Shown: positions 1 to 7,199 of the stretch, piece after piece
Layout of the letters: every line of letters starts with the position of its first letter
How positions within the stretch are numbered: position 1 is the stretch's first letter
Assembly (NCBI GenBank): GCA_019118725.1
Contig: DWYO01000054.1
Location: 1 to 9,893, forward strand
Origin: Candidatus Parabacteroides intestinavium
GTDB taxonomy: Bacteria; Bacteroidota; Bacteroidia; Bacteroidales; Tannerellaceae
Reading direction: 5' to 3'
DNA length: 9,893 nucleotides
Translations under genes and position numbers: made by a program
The notes under the pieces: generated by a model
Seen by the model: only the letters and a program-made list of their open reading frames with translations
Databases searched by the model: none
Told to the model about the DNA's origin: nothing

Positions 1-77
1 GAAAAGGGATATTTTCATATCTTTATGATAAAAAGTCAAGTTATGAAACGTAATAAATCAGACAATTAAATTTATAA

Positions 78-112
78 TTTGTTGATATTTTACACATTTT
101 GTTGTAATTTTG
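78..112 (+). promoter_or_regulatory. Candidate sigma-ABfr promoter (distal) of the SusC-like operon
   Basis: A perfect match to the Bacteroides -7 box (TAnnTTTG) is seen at 105-112 (TAATTTTG). Upstream at 78-84 is TTTGTTG, whose TTG lies 20 bases before the -7 box, as expected for the -33 element. Transcription would start near 118-120 and give a leader of about 145 bases. This is a motif match only. Confidence 0.55.
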
Positions 113-140
113 CAGCCGCACTAAAGAAAAACGCCGAAGT

Positions 141-178
141 ATTTTAGGTTAAATTTTAGGTTTCCATAGATATGTTTG
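141..178 (+). promoter_or_regulatory. 10-bp direct repeat upstream of a second -7 box
   Basis: ATTTTAGGTT occurs twice, at 141-150 and 153-162, with a 12-base period. Another exact TAnnTTTG box (TATGTTTG) lies at 171-178 with no clear -33 element. A start near 184 would place the repeats over the -25 to -43 region, where an activator would substitute for a missing -33 box. The leader would then be about 80 bases. The repeats and the box are seen; the activator is inference. If only the distal promoter is used, the repeats fall in its leader. Confidence 0.35.
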
Positions 179-194
179 GCATTTAGTGTACAAA

Positions 195-225
195 AAAGAC
201 TGAGTTCGGGAAGAACTACGTCTTT
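195..225 (+). promoter_or_regulatory. Leader hairpin upstream of the SusC-like gene
   Basis: AAAGAC (195-200) pairs with GTCTTT (220-225). After a 2x2 internal mismatch, AGTTC (203-207) pairs with GAACT (213-217) around a GGGAA loop. The hairpin would be transcribed from either candidate promoter and ends 38 bases before the start codon. No T-run follows, so it is not a terminator. It may affect mRNA stability or translation, or be a target for a small RNA. The role is inference. Confidence 0.4.
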
Positions 226-263
226 CGATCAACGAATGTTATGTTAAACAAATAAGTGTATTT

Positions 264-3200
264 ATGATGAAAAGGTTTACTCTGACTGCTGCAAGTCTGT
301 TGTTTGGCTTAACGGCAGCAATGGCTCAGGACACAAAGGTTACCGGTCATGTGGTCGATGAAAACGGCGATCCGGTAATTGGCGCTACAGTCCTTGTGAA
401 AGGAACTACACTCGGTACGGTTACCGATTTTGACGGTAACTTCACGCTGGATGTTCCTTCGGAACACAAACACCTCCAGATTTCTTACGTAGGTATGGAA
501 ACCCAAGAAGTACGCGTAGCTTCTCAAATAAACATCACGTTGGAATCTGACTCCCAAGCTTTGGACGAAGTGATGGTCGTAGCATACGGTACGGCTAAGA
601 AGTCTTCTTTCACCGGTTCAGCTTCAAACATCAGCAATGAAAAGTTGGAACTTCGTCCTATTACTAACGTTTCAAAAGGTTTGGAAGGTCAAACTACCGG
701 TTTGTTGACAACTTCTGGTTCCGGTCAGCCGGGTGAATCTTCAAAGATTGTAATTCGCGGTTACGGTTCTATCAACGCTTCTCAGGATCCGTTGTACGTA
801 GTAGACGGTATTCCTTACGATGGCGACTTGTCGTCTATCAATCCTTCAGATATCGAATCAATGACTGTCCTGAAGGATGCTTCGGCAGGTGCCTTGTATG
901 GTGCGCGTGGTGCGAACGGTGTCGTTATGATCACAACCAAGCAGGGTAAAGAAGGTAAGACCTCTGTAACCTGGCGTTCTACGGTAGGTTGGTCGTCAAG
1001 AGCATTGCCTGAGTACCAGATGGTAGACCAAAAAGATTTTGTACAGTTGACTTACGAATCTTTGCGTAACGGATATGTATATAATAATGGATATAACTGG
1101 TCAGACGCTGAAGCGATGGCACGTGCCAACTTAGGCGCTACATTAGGTGGTGAATTATACAACCCGTTCAAGAACTACACATGGGACAACATGATTGACC
1201 CGGCAACCGGTATGGTTCGTCCGGATGCTCAGTCGGTTTGGGATGAAAGATGGATGGATCAGCTCTTAAAGAACAACGCATTCCGTCATGAACATCAGCT
1301 GAGCGTAAACGGCGGTAACGAAAAAACCAAATATATGTTCTCTTTGGGTTATCTGAACGAAGACGGTATCTTGGTGACTACCGGATTCCAGCGTTACAAC
1401 GCACGTGCTAACGTAAACTCAAAGATTACCGATTGGTTCACAGCTTTTGCAAACACTTCTCTTTCTCACTCCATTCAGAATTATAGCGATTATGACGGTT
1501 CTTCAACGTCCAACGTTTGGTATTCTTCCCAGTTTGTATCACCGTTGCTTCCGATATATATCAAAGACGAGAACGGTAACAATGTATTGGACGCAAACGG
1601 CAATCCGCAATTAGACTACGGTGAGAACGGACGTCCGGGTAGCTATAACGATTACAACCCGTTAGGAGGTCTGCTGGATGATAAATCCAATATCAAGAAC
1701 GATGTTGCCGGTGTACGTACGGGTATCACCTTGGGTTCAGACAATGAAAACTTCGGCGTGTTCCAGGGCATCAAACTGAATGTGAACTTCGGTGTGGACT
1801 ACCGCAGCCAGAACAGAATGTCTTATATGAATATGTACCACGGAAACCAGGCAGCGGCCGGAGGTCTGTTGACAAAGAGTAACTCGCGTATGCAAAGTTA
1901 CACCTTCAACCAGTTGTTGACGTGGAACCGTTCGTTCGGTTTGCACAACATCGATGTGATGGCCGGTCATGAGTTCTACGCTTACAAATATGAATACCTG
2001 GAAGCAGGTAAGACAAACCTGGTGGATGGTATCTTGGAATTACGTCCGGGTACAACGATGTACACCGCCGATTCTTATACCGACAACTACCGTATCGAAT
2101 CATGGATGGGACGTATCAACTATAACTACGATGAGAAATATTACTTCTCGGCATCTATCCGTACAGATGGTTCTTCCCGTTTCTACAAAGACAACCAATG
2201 GGGTACTTTCTGGTCATTGGGCGGTAACTGGCGTGTATCGAAGGAAGCCTTCATGCAGGACATCGATTGGATTAACAACTTATCCGTTAAATTGAGCTAC
2301 GGACAGCAGGGTAACGATAACATCTTAAACTCTGACGGTTCAAGTAACTTCTATTTGTGGCAGAGCCTGTATGATTTGGGATGGCCGAACCAGAACCAGA
2401 TCGGTGGTATGGTAAGTTCGTTGGAAAACCGCGATGTAACCTGGGAAAAGAACGGTAACATGAACGTAGGTATCGAAGCGACTTTATTCGACAGCCGCAT
2501 CAGCTTGAACGCTGAATATTATAATAAGAAGACTGTGGATATGTTGCTTTCTTACCCGATGGCTACTTCTACCGGTTTCAATGGTTACAATGCCAACGTA
2601 GGTAACATGCGCAACAGTGGTTTCGAATTCGAATTGCGCGTTACTCCGATCAAGACCGATGACTTCCAGTGGAATGTTACCTGGATGGGATCTACGGTAA
2701 ACAACAAGGTATTGAAGCTGACTGGCGAATCGGATGAAATCATCAGCGGTGTGTTCAGCATCAAGGAGGGTATGCCGTTGAATACATTCTATATGGCTAA
2801 GACGGCTGGTGTTGACCCGGCAACCGGTGCACAGTTGTATTGGGTTTATGACCTTGACGAAAATGGAAACATGACGAATGAACGTATCAGTAGCGATTAC
2901 ACAAAAGCTGCAAACAGCAAATATTATCTGGGCAGCCGTATTCCGGACCTGTATGGTAGCTTGAGTACAGACTTCTCTTGGAAAGGCATCGATCTGGCTA
3001 TCTTGACAACCTACTCTATCGGTGGTAAGATTTACGATGGTCTGTATCAAGGCTCGATGGAGAATATGTATTACAACAATGCATGGAACGAACACGCTTT
3101 GCGTCGTTGGCAGAAACCGGGCGATATCACGGATGTTCCGCGTATCGAAGTGGCCAGCTCAAACGCTACATCAGACCGCTTCCTGATCAACGCTTCTTAC

Positions 3201-3416
3201 TTCACGATTAAGAACATTACATTAGGCTACACCTTGCCGAAGTCTTGGATGACGAAAGCCGGTATGAATTCTGTACGTGTATTTGGTTCTGTGGATAACT
3301 TGGCTATCTTCAGCCACCTGAAAGGTATGGACCCGCAGTACAACTTTGCCGGACAGACTGATTACAGCTATTCGCCAAACAGAACATTCTCATTTGGTGT
3401 AGAAGTTAATTTCTAA
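264..3416 (+). CDS. SusC/RagA-like TonB-linked outer membrane transporter
   Basis: This 1050-residue protein is the barrel of a SusCD nutrient importer. It moves substrate across the outer membrane using energy from TonB-ExbBD. Residues 1-21 are a signal peptide with an AMA|Q cleavage site. Residues 25-95 are the carboxypeptidase-regulatory-like beta-sandwich typical of SusC (VTGHVVDENGDPVIGATV). A TonB-box-like stretch (DEVMVVAYG) lies at about 101-109. The plug follows at about 110-228, with the conserved IVIRGYGS, PLYVVDGIPYDG and YGARGANGVVMITTK motifs. The rest is barrel, ending in Phe as outer-membrane barrels do. There is no N-terminal STN domain, so signalling to an anti-sigma factor is not expected. 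ATG ATG gives two adjacent possible starts (264 or 267). The length is normal for the family. The SusD partner starts 27 bases downstream. Family is certain; the substrate is unknown. Confidence 0.96.
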   Translation: MMKRFTLTAASLLFGLTAAMAQDTKVTGHVVDENGDPVIGATVLVKGTTLGTVTDFDGNFTLDVPSEHKHLQISYVGMETQEVRVASQINITLESDSQALDEVMVVAYGTAKKSSFTGSASNISNEKLELRPITNVSKGLEGQTTGLLTTSGSGQPGESSKIVIRGYGSINASQDPLYVVDGIPYDGDLSSINPSDIESMTVLKDASAGALYGARGANGVVMITTKQGKEGKTSVTWRSTVGWSSRALPEYQMVDQKDFVQLTYESLRNGYVYNNGYNWSDAEAMARANLGATLGGELYNPFKNYTWDNMIDPATGMVRPDAQSVWDERWMDQLLKNNAFRHEHQLSVNGGNEKTKYMFSLGYLNEDGILVTTGFQRYNARANVNSKITDWFTAFANTSLSHSIQNYSDYDGSSTSNVWYSSQFVSPLLPIYIKDENGNNVLDANGNPQLDYGENGRPGSYNDYNPLGGLLDDKSNIKNDVAGVRTGITLGSDNENFGVFQGIKLNVNFGVDYRSQNRMSYMNMYHGNQAAAGGLLTKSNSRMQSYTFNQLLTWNRSFGLHNIDVMAGHEFYAYKYEYLEAGKTNLVDGILELRPGTTMYTADSYTDNYRIESWMGRINYNYDEKYYFSASIRTDGSSRFYKDNQWGTFWSLGGNWRVSKEAFMQDIDWINNLSVKLSYGQQGNDNILNSDGSSNFYLWQSLYDLGWPNQNQIGGMVSSLENRDVTWEKNGNMNVGIEATLFDSRISLNAEYYNKKTVDMLLSYPMATSTGFNGYNANVGNMRNSGFEFELRVTPIKTDDFQWNVTWMGSTVNNKVLKLTGESDEIISGVFSIKEGMPLNTFYMAKTAGVDPATGAQLYWVYDLDENGNMTNERISSDYTKAANSKYYLGSRIPDLYGSLSTDFSWKGIDLAILTTYSIGGKIYDGLYQGSMENMYYNNAWNEHALRRWQKPGDITDVPRIEVASSNATSDRFLINASYFTIKNITLGYTLPKSWMTKAGMNSVRVFGSVDNLAIFSHLKGMDPQYNFAGQTDYSYSPNRTFSFGVEVNF

Positions 3417-3443
3417 TTCAATAAAAAATAGACAGAAAAAGAT

Positions 3444-4982
3444 ATGAAAAAGATATTCAAATATGCATGTTTCGGATTGATTGGGTGCATGACTTTGACC
3501 TCTTGCTTGGATAGCGCGTTGGAGACCTCTCCGACCGACTCTATGTCCGGAACAGGACTGTTGGCAAACGCCAATGCCGCATTGGTTCCGCTGAACGGTG
3601 TGTACCGTTCGATGTATGCTTCTTGGTCTCCGGCCGGAAATACCCACCAGAGCTTTGGTATCAGTTCTTACAACCTGATGGCCGATGTAATGGGCGATGA
3701 CTTTATTCAGGCTGCTCAGGGTAGCGGTTGGTTCTGGTATGACTGCTTATACATGGTAAAAGACAGATATACTTCTACTTCTTGGCGTTCTTACGATTTG
3801 TGGAACTGCTACTATACGTGGATTTCTAACGCCAACTACATTTTGGACGCTGAAGAGACAATGGAAGGCGAAGAGGCTGACGTAAATTATGTAATAGGTC
3901 AGGCATACGCTATCCGCGCTTATTCTTACTTTATGTTGGCACAATCTTTTGCACGTACCTACAAAGGTCACGAGACTGAACCGTGCTGTCCGATTTATAC
4001 GGAACCGACTGTTGCCGGTACACAAGGTAAGCCGCGTGCTACGGTACAGGAGGTATATGACCAAATTTTAGCTGACATCAATAAAGCTGTAGAATTGCTG
4101 AACGGTACAACCCGCCAGCATATAAGCCATATCGATTATTCCGTAGCTCAAGGCATCCGTGCCCGTATCGGTCTGGTAATGGAAGATTGGAATATGGCTA
4201 AAACTGCTGCCAAAGAAGCTATTGCAACCAGTGGTTGTGAGGTGATTCCTGTAGAAGATTTCATGGGATTGAATAGTACAACTGCAGCTAATGTAATGTG
4301 GGGCGCAGCCATCAACTCGGATCAATCGGGTATGTACGCCAGCTTCTTCTCACACATGGACCAGGACGGAACCGGTTATGCAAACGGTGGAGCATACAAG
4401 GAAATCAACAAAATCCTGTATGACGGAATGGCACAGAACGATTCGCGCCGTGCTTGGTGGGATCCGACTGATGAGCGTAACGAGGATTTGGGCTATATGC
4501 AGAATAAATTCCGTTTCGCCGATACACAAACTTGGACCGGCGATTACATCTGGATGCGTGTTGAAGAAATGTATCTGACTGCTGCTGAGGCCGAATGCCG
4601 CTTAGGAGAAGAGGCTGCTGCTAAAGAAGATCTGTCTGCCGTAATGAGCCAGCGTGTAGAGGGCTATACTTGCACGAAGACCGGAACGGCTTTGGGCAAA
4701 CTGACCAGCGATGTAACCGGTTCGTTATTGGAAGAAATCATCACGCAGCGCCGTATCGAGCTTTGGGGCGAATTCGGACGTATCTATGATATCCGCCGTC
4801 TGAAACAGGGATTCGTTCGTACTTCGGAAATGGGCTGGCCGTTGGATGCCCAGTTGACGAACCGTCCGACAGACGATCCGGAATGCTATATGTGGGTATT
4901 GACGATTCCGCAGACCGAATTTGACGGAAATGCAAGTTTGAATTTGGCAACAGACCAGAATCCGGTTGGTGATACAAAATAA
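3444..4982 (+). CDS. SusD/RagB-family surface lipoprotein
   Basis: This 512-residue lipoprotein is the substrate-binding lid of the SusC-like barrel. The signal peptide ends in a lipobox (LTSC, Cys21), so the mature protein is lipidated and expected at the cell surface. The SusD fold is shown by SYNLMADVMGDD (about 75-86), by the helical TPR-like segment IGQAYAIRAYSYFMLAQSFA (about 151-170), by PRATVQEVYDQILADI (about 197-212), and by the family's C-terminal signature QRRIELWGEFGRIYDIRRL (about 435-453). It ends with the usual IPQTEF...DQNP pattern. The length is typical. It is co-transcribed with the transporter upstream (27-base gap) and with the lipoprotein 18 bases downstream. Trp and Tyr are frequent in the N-terminal half, which would suit a stacking ligand site, but this does not identify the ligand. 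Confidence 0.96.
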   Translation: MKKIFKYACFGLIGCMTLTSCLDSALETSPTDSMSGTGLLANANAALVPLNGVYRSMYASWSPAGNTHQSFGISSYNLMADVMGDDFIQAAQGSGWFWYDCLYMVKDRYTSTSWRSYDLWNCYYTWISNANYILDAEETMEGEEADVNYVIGQAYAIRAYSYFMLAQSFARTYKGHETEPCCPIYTEPTVAGTQGKPRATVQEVYDQILADINKAVELLNGTTRQHISHIDYSVAQGIRARIGLVMEDWNMAKTAAKEAIATSGCEVIPVEDFMGLNSTTAANVMWGAAINSDQSGMYASFFSHMDQDGTGYANGGAYKEINKILYDGMAQNDSRRAWWDPTDERNEDLGYMQNKFRFADTQTWTGDYIWMRVEEMYLTAAEAECRLGEEAAAKEDLSAVMSQRVEGYTCTKTGTALGKLTSDVTGSLLEEIITQRRIELWGEFGRIYDIRRLKQGFVRTSEMGWPLDAQLTNRPTDDPECYMWVLTIPQTEFDGNASLNLATDQNPVGDTK

Positions 4983-5000
4983 TCTAAAAAATAGAAAGCA

Positions 5001-5771
5001 ATGAAAGTAAAAGGATATTTATTCGGATTAGGTATCGCAATGATGGCATTGTTCTCATCTTGCGAAACTGAAAATGAAAAAGTAGTGTTTGAGGAAACAA
5101 ACATGGGCGTAGCTTTTGAATTCGCCGCTCAGGATGTTACTTTCCCAGCAGAAGGTTATGAAGGGTTCGATGTGGAAATCATCCGTGCACAGACGGCTGA
5201 AGCTGCAACGGTTCCATTGATTGCAACAATGGCTGACGGCTCTGCGGTTCCTGCAGAAATCCAAATTCCGTCTGAGGTCTCTTTTGAAGCAGGCGAAGGC
5301 CGCAAGACGTTCCATGTAACTGTAGGTGACATCGAATCGGGTATGGATTATGATGTGAACATCACGGTCGATGAAGCTTACGCTTCTTCTTTTGAAAATG
5401 CTGTTACAACGAAGACCATCACGATTTACCGCGATTATACGTACAGTCCTATCGGTACAGGTCATGTAGTTTCTGCATTTGCAGGCGGTGAAGGCGATTG
5501 CGAGTTCGAGAAGGCTGACAACATCACTTGGTATAGAGCTGTTGCTCCGTATGAAGAGGGCTATGACTTAGTATTCCAAGTTCAGGAAGACGGCAAGACG
5601 GTTGTTGTTACCAGCCAACCGGTCATCAGCAACTATGGTGATTACGGCGAAGTATCGGTTGACGGACAGGGCGAATTGGTTGACGGTGTAATCACAGTCA
5701 GCTTAGAGTTCACCGTAAGCGCAGGTTCTTTCGGCGCATTCGAAGAAGTATTTACATTGCCGGCAGAATAA
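5001..5771 (+). CDS. Small two-domain beta-rich lipoprotein of the SusCD operon
   Basis: This 256-residue lipoprotein has lipobox FSSC (Cys21) followed by an acidic ETENEK stretch, consistent with surface export in Bacteroidota. Residues of about 36-145 look like a Calx-beta or immunoglobulin-like sandwich: alternating beta strands with VSFEAGEGRKTFHVTV at 93-108 and MDYDVNITVDE at 115-125. Residues of about 150-256 form a second acidic beta-rich domain ending in FTVSAGSFGAFEEVFTLP, a C-terminal pattern common in Bacteroidales lipoproteins of unknown role. No catalytic motif is seen. As third gene of the operon, 18 bases after the SusD-like gene and just before the terminator, it is probably an accessory ligand-binding subunit on the SusCD complex. 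The lipoprotein call is firm; the binding role is inference from position. Confidence 0.85.
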   Translation: MKVKGYLFGLGIAMMALFSSCETENEKVVFEETNMGVAFEFAAQDVTFPAEGYEGFDVEIIRAQTAEAATVPLIATMADGSAVPAEIQIPSEVSFEAGEGRKTFHVTVGDIESGMDYDVNITVDEAYASSFENAVTTKTITIYRDYTYSPIGTGHVVSAFAGGEGDCEFEKADNITWYRAVAPYEEGYDLVFQVQEDGKTVVVTSQPVISNYGDYGEVSVDGQGELVDGVITVSLEFTVSAGSFGAFEEVFTLPAE

Positions 5772-5798
5772 TAGCTGGAGATTTGTAACATAATAACT

Positions 5799-5853
5799 GA
5801 TGCGGTAAAGTGGAATATGGAGAAACATTCCATCTTTACCGCATCTTCTTTTT
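5799..5853 (+). terminator. Intrinsic terminator of the SusCD operon
   Basis: GATGCGGTAAAG (5799-5810) pairs perfectly with CTTTACCGCATC (5834-5845). After a one-base bulge, TGGAAT (5811-5816) pairs with ATTCCA (5827-5832) around a 10-base loop. TTCTTTTT follows at 5846-5853. It starts 28 bases after the lipoprotein stop codon and closes the operon. On the other strand the stem is followed by a weaker T-rich stretch, so it may also stop the convergent nitroreductase transcript. Confidence 0.9.
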
Positions 5854-5879
5854 ATATATAACTGAGCCTGCTTTCCTTC

Positions 5880-6629
5880 TTATCCTTTCAAGAATCCCTG
5901 TTCTTTTAAGGTCTGTAATAAGGTTTCCGAGAATTTCTCATTGTTTTCTTTCGGATAACGCAGATCGGTGAAGACCTGAGCCAGCGTTTCTTTATGATTG
6001 ATGCGGACAAAGTGCTTGTTGACTTCCAGCTCCTCTTTTTCCTTATAGAAACGGTCAATAGATTCAGGCGTATAATCTGTATAGTGCCCAATATGCAGAA
6101 TAGCGTCCAACGGCAAACGCTCGGATTGCTCCGGAAGCGGGTCTTGCGGATATCCCACCGTAAGGGTAACTATCGGGACAACCAGCTTCGGCAGGGAAAG
6201 AATCTTGATGATTTCACCGGCATTATAGGCCGTAGTCCCCAAATAGCAAAGTCCTAATCCGCGCTCTTCGGCCGCTTCTGCAAAAGCTTCCGCAAAAAGC
6301 ATCGCGTCAATGGCCGCAGCAATAAACATTTGCAAATTGTCAAAGCCTGCCTCAGCCTTCCGTTGTTCCGCCCATTTCACAAAACGATTGACGTCGGCAC
6401 AGAAAGTCAGGACTACCGGTGCAGAGGTTATCATAGGCTGATTAAAATGAGCCGGAGCCAACTGCTCTTTTCCTTCTTGATCTCGCGTCACAATAACACT
6501 ATACAATTGCATATTCCCGGTGTTAGATGCCCTTGATGCCACTTCCAGCAACTCATTCAGCAACTCGTCCGAAACCGGTTGGGAGGTATATTGGCGGATT
6601 GTCCGCCGCTTTTTCATACATTCAATCAT
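5880..6629 (-). CDS. NfsA/FRP-like nitroreductase (FMN-dependent NAD(P)H oxidoreductase)
   Basis: This 249-residue flavoprotein belongs to the nitroreductase superfamily, whose members transfer electrons from NAD(P)H through FMN to nitroaromatics, quinones or flavins in the cytoplasm. The N-terminal FMN-phosphate motif RRTIRQY is at 8-14 and SNTGNMQ at 35-41. GLGLCYLGT (124-132), the NAGEIIKILSLP helix (136-147) and VTLTVGYP followed by RLPLDAILH (154-179) match the NfsA/FRP branch, as does the length (E. coli NfsA is about 240). The C-terminal tail (about 185-249) contains the FYKEKEE helix and an LAQVFTDLRYP stretch. I chose the ATG at 6629 because AAGGA lies just upstream of it (about 4-5 bases), rare in this window, and because a longer in-frame start at 6683 would only add an unconserved polar stretch. 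It is divergent to the YgiN-like gene. The physiological substrate is not known. Confidence 0.9.
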   Translation of the reverse strand: MIECMKKRRTIRQYTSQPVSDELLNELLEVASRASNTGNMQLYSVIVTRDQEGKEQLAPAHFNQPMITSAPVVLTFCADVNRFVKWAEQRKAEAGFDNLQMFIAAAIDAMLFAEAFAEAAEERGLGLCYLGTTAYNAGEIIKILSLPKLVVPIVTLTVGYPQDPLPEQSERLPLDAILHIGHYTDYTPESIDRFYKEKEELEVNKHFVRINHKETLAQVFTDLRYPKENNEKFSETLLQTLKEQGFLKG

Positions 6630-6680
6630 ATTATCCTTCTTTTTTGTTGTATTATTTATGAATTGTCCTATTCCTTTTTG

Positions 6681-6702
6681 CAAAAATAGGAGTTATCTCC
6701 TA
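6681..6702 (-). promoter_or_regulatory. Nitroreductase -7 box overlapped by a palindrome
   Basis: Read on the minus strand, 6688-6681 is TATTTTTG, an exact TAnnTTTG box, giving a leader of about 45 bases. A convincing -33 element is not seen. A perfect inverted repeat, TAGGAG (6687-6692), TTAT, CTCCTA (6697-6702), overlaps the upstream edge of the box, and a further half-site TCCTA lies at 6666-6670. This is where a repressor would sit. The motifs are seen; the operator role is inference. Confidence 0.45.
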
Positions 6703-6747
6703 AAGCACCCATTGTTTCCGAAAAAATATCAGCTATTTTCAAAAAAT

Positions 6748-6767
6748 TATCGGTTGCTTTTCCGATA
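6748..6767. repeat. Inverted repeat in the divergent control region
   Basis: TATCGG (6748-6753) and CCGATA (6762-6767) are perfect inverted copies separated by 8 bases, followed by a T-rich run (6768-6779). On the plus strand this resembles a weak terminator, but no plus-strand transcript is known to enter here, so a protein-binding site near the -33 region of the YgiN-like gene is equally possible. Confidence 0.35.
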
Positions 6768-6780
6768 TTCTTTTTTTTGC

Positions 6781-6811
6781 TATTTTTGAATCACGGTTCG
6801 TTGGTGAACCG
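6781..6811 (+). promoter_or_regulatory. YgiN-like gene promoter with inverted repeat at the expected start site
   Basis: TATTTTTG at 6781-6788 matches the TAnnTTTG box exactly. The nearest TTG upstream (6754-6756) is 24 bases away, longer than usual, so the -33 element is poor. Just downstream, CGGTTC (6794-6799) and GAACCG (6806-6811) form a perfect inverted repeat with a 6-base spacer, covering about +1 to +18. It could be an operator or a leader stem-loop. The leader would be about 50 bases. Confidence 0.45.
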
Positions 6812-6844
6812 CCAATTGTTTAACAGGTATAAATATTTGAAGTT

Positions 6845-7120
6845 ATGATCAGATTGAATGTATTTGTCCAAGTCAGCGAGGCTAATCGCGCACAGGTGTT
6901 GGATGCAGCCAAAGATTTAGTAGCACAATCTTTAAATGACAAGGGGTGCGTGGCGTATGACATATTCGAAAGCGCAACACGCCCTGACGTATTGATGATT
7001 TGTGAAACCTGGAAAGACCAGGCTTGCTTGGACGTCCATCAAGCAGCTCCTCATTTCACCACTTTAGTCCCGAAAATTCAGGAATTGGCCGAAATGAAAA
7101 TCGAAAGCTTTGAATTTTAA
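6845..7120 (+). CDS. YgiN/ABM-family small monooxygenase
   Basis: This 91-residue protein has the antibiotic-biosynthesis-monooxygenase (ABM) fold, a dimeric ferredoxin-like barrel that oxidises quinols or aromatic compounds without a metal or flavin. The typical strand pattern starts with IRLNVFVQV (2-10), continues with KGCVAYDIFES (33-43) and then the family's best-conserved stretch, CETWKDQACLDVHQAAPHF (53-71), which holds Glu54, Trp56, His65 and the His70-Phe71 pair. Its length is typical (about 90-105). It stands alone between its own promoter and a strong terminator, divergent to the nitroreductase. E. coli YgiN is a quinol monooxygenase proposed to act with the quinone reductase MdaB, so a link to the neighbouring reductase is reasonable but inferred. 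Some ABM proteins have other roles, so the substrate is open. Confidence 0.88.
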   Translation: MIRLNVFVQVSEANRAQVLDAAKDLVAQSLNDKGCVAYDIFESATRPDVLMICETWKDQACLDVHQAAPHFTTLVPKIQELAEMKIESFEF

Positions 7121-7128
7121 AAAATAGG

Positions 7129-7191
7129 AAAAGATTGAGAATTGAAAATAAAGTACTTCTTACTAATTTTCAATTCTCAATCTTTTTTTTT
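7129..7191 (+). terminator. Long two-way intrinsic terminator
   Basis: A perfect stem of 21 bp (7129-7149 with 7166-7186) has a 16-base loop that itself contains AGTA/TACT (7152-7155 with 7161-7164). On the plus strand the stem runs into T9 (7183-7191); on the minus strand it is followed by a T-rich run from the complement of 7113-7130. It sits between the convergent YgiN-like and YihY-family genes and should stop both. Part of the arm (TTTCAATTCT) recurs at 7189-7198. Confidence 0.9.
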
Positions 7192-7199
7192 CAATTCTA

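Noticed and set aside
44..70. Eight-codon open frame in the leader region
   Set aside because: It lies upstream of both candidate promoters and has no translation signal.
2484..3095. 203-codon open frame on the minus strand inside the SusC-like gene
   Set aside because: It lies wholly within a well-supported conserved gene, shows no family features, and is explained by reverse-frame openness of the coding sequence.
5055..5465. 136-codon minus-strand open frame inside the small lipoprotein gene
   Set aside because: The plus-strand frame has a lipobox, operon spacing and a terminator; the reverse frame has none of these.
6630..6683. 18-residue N-terminal extension of the nitroreductase
   Set aside because: The extension is polar and unlike the family, and a rare Shine-Dalgarno-like AAGGA precedes the ATG at 6629.
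6748..6779. Intrinsic terminator on the plus strand
   Set aside because: The stem has only six pairs and no plus-strand gene runs into it, so it was listed as an inverted repeat instead.
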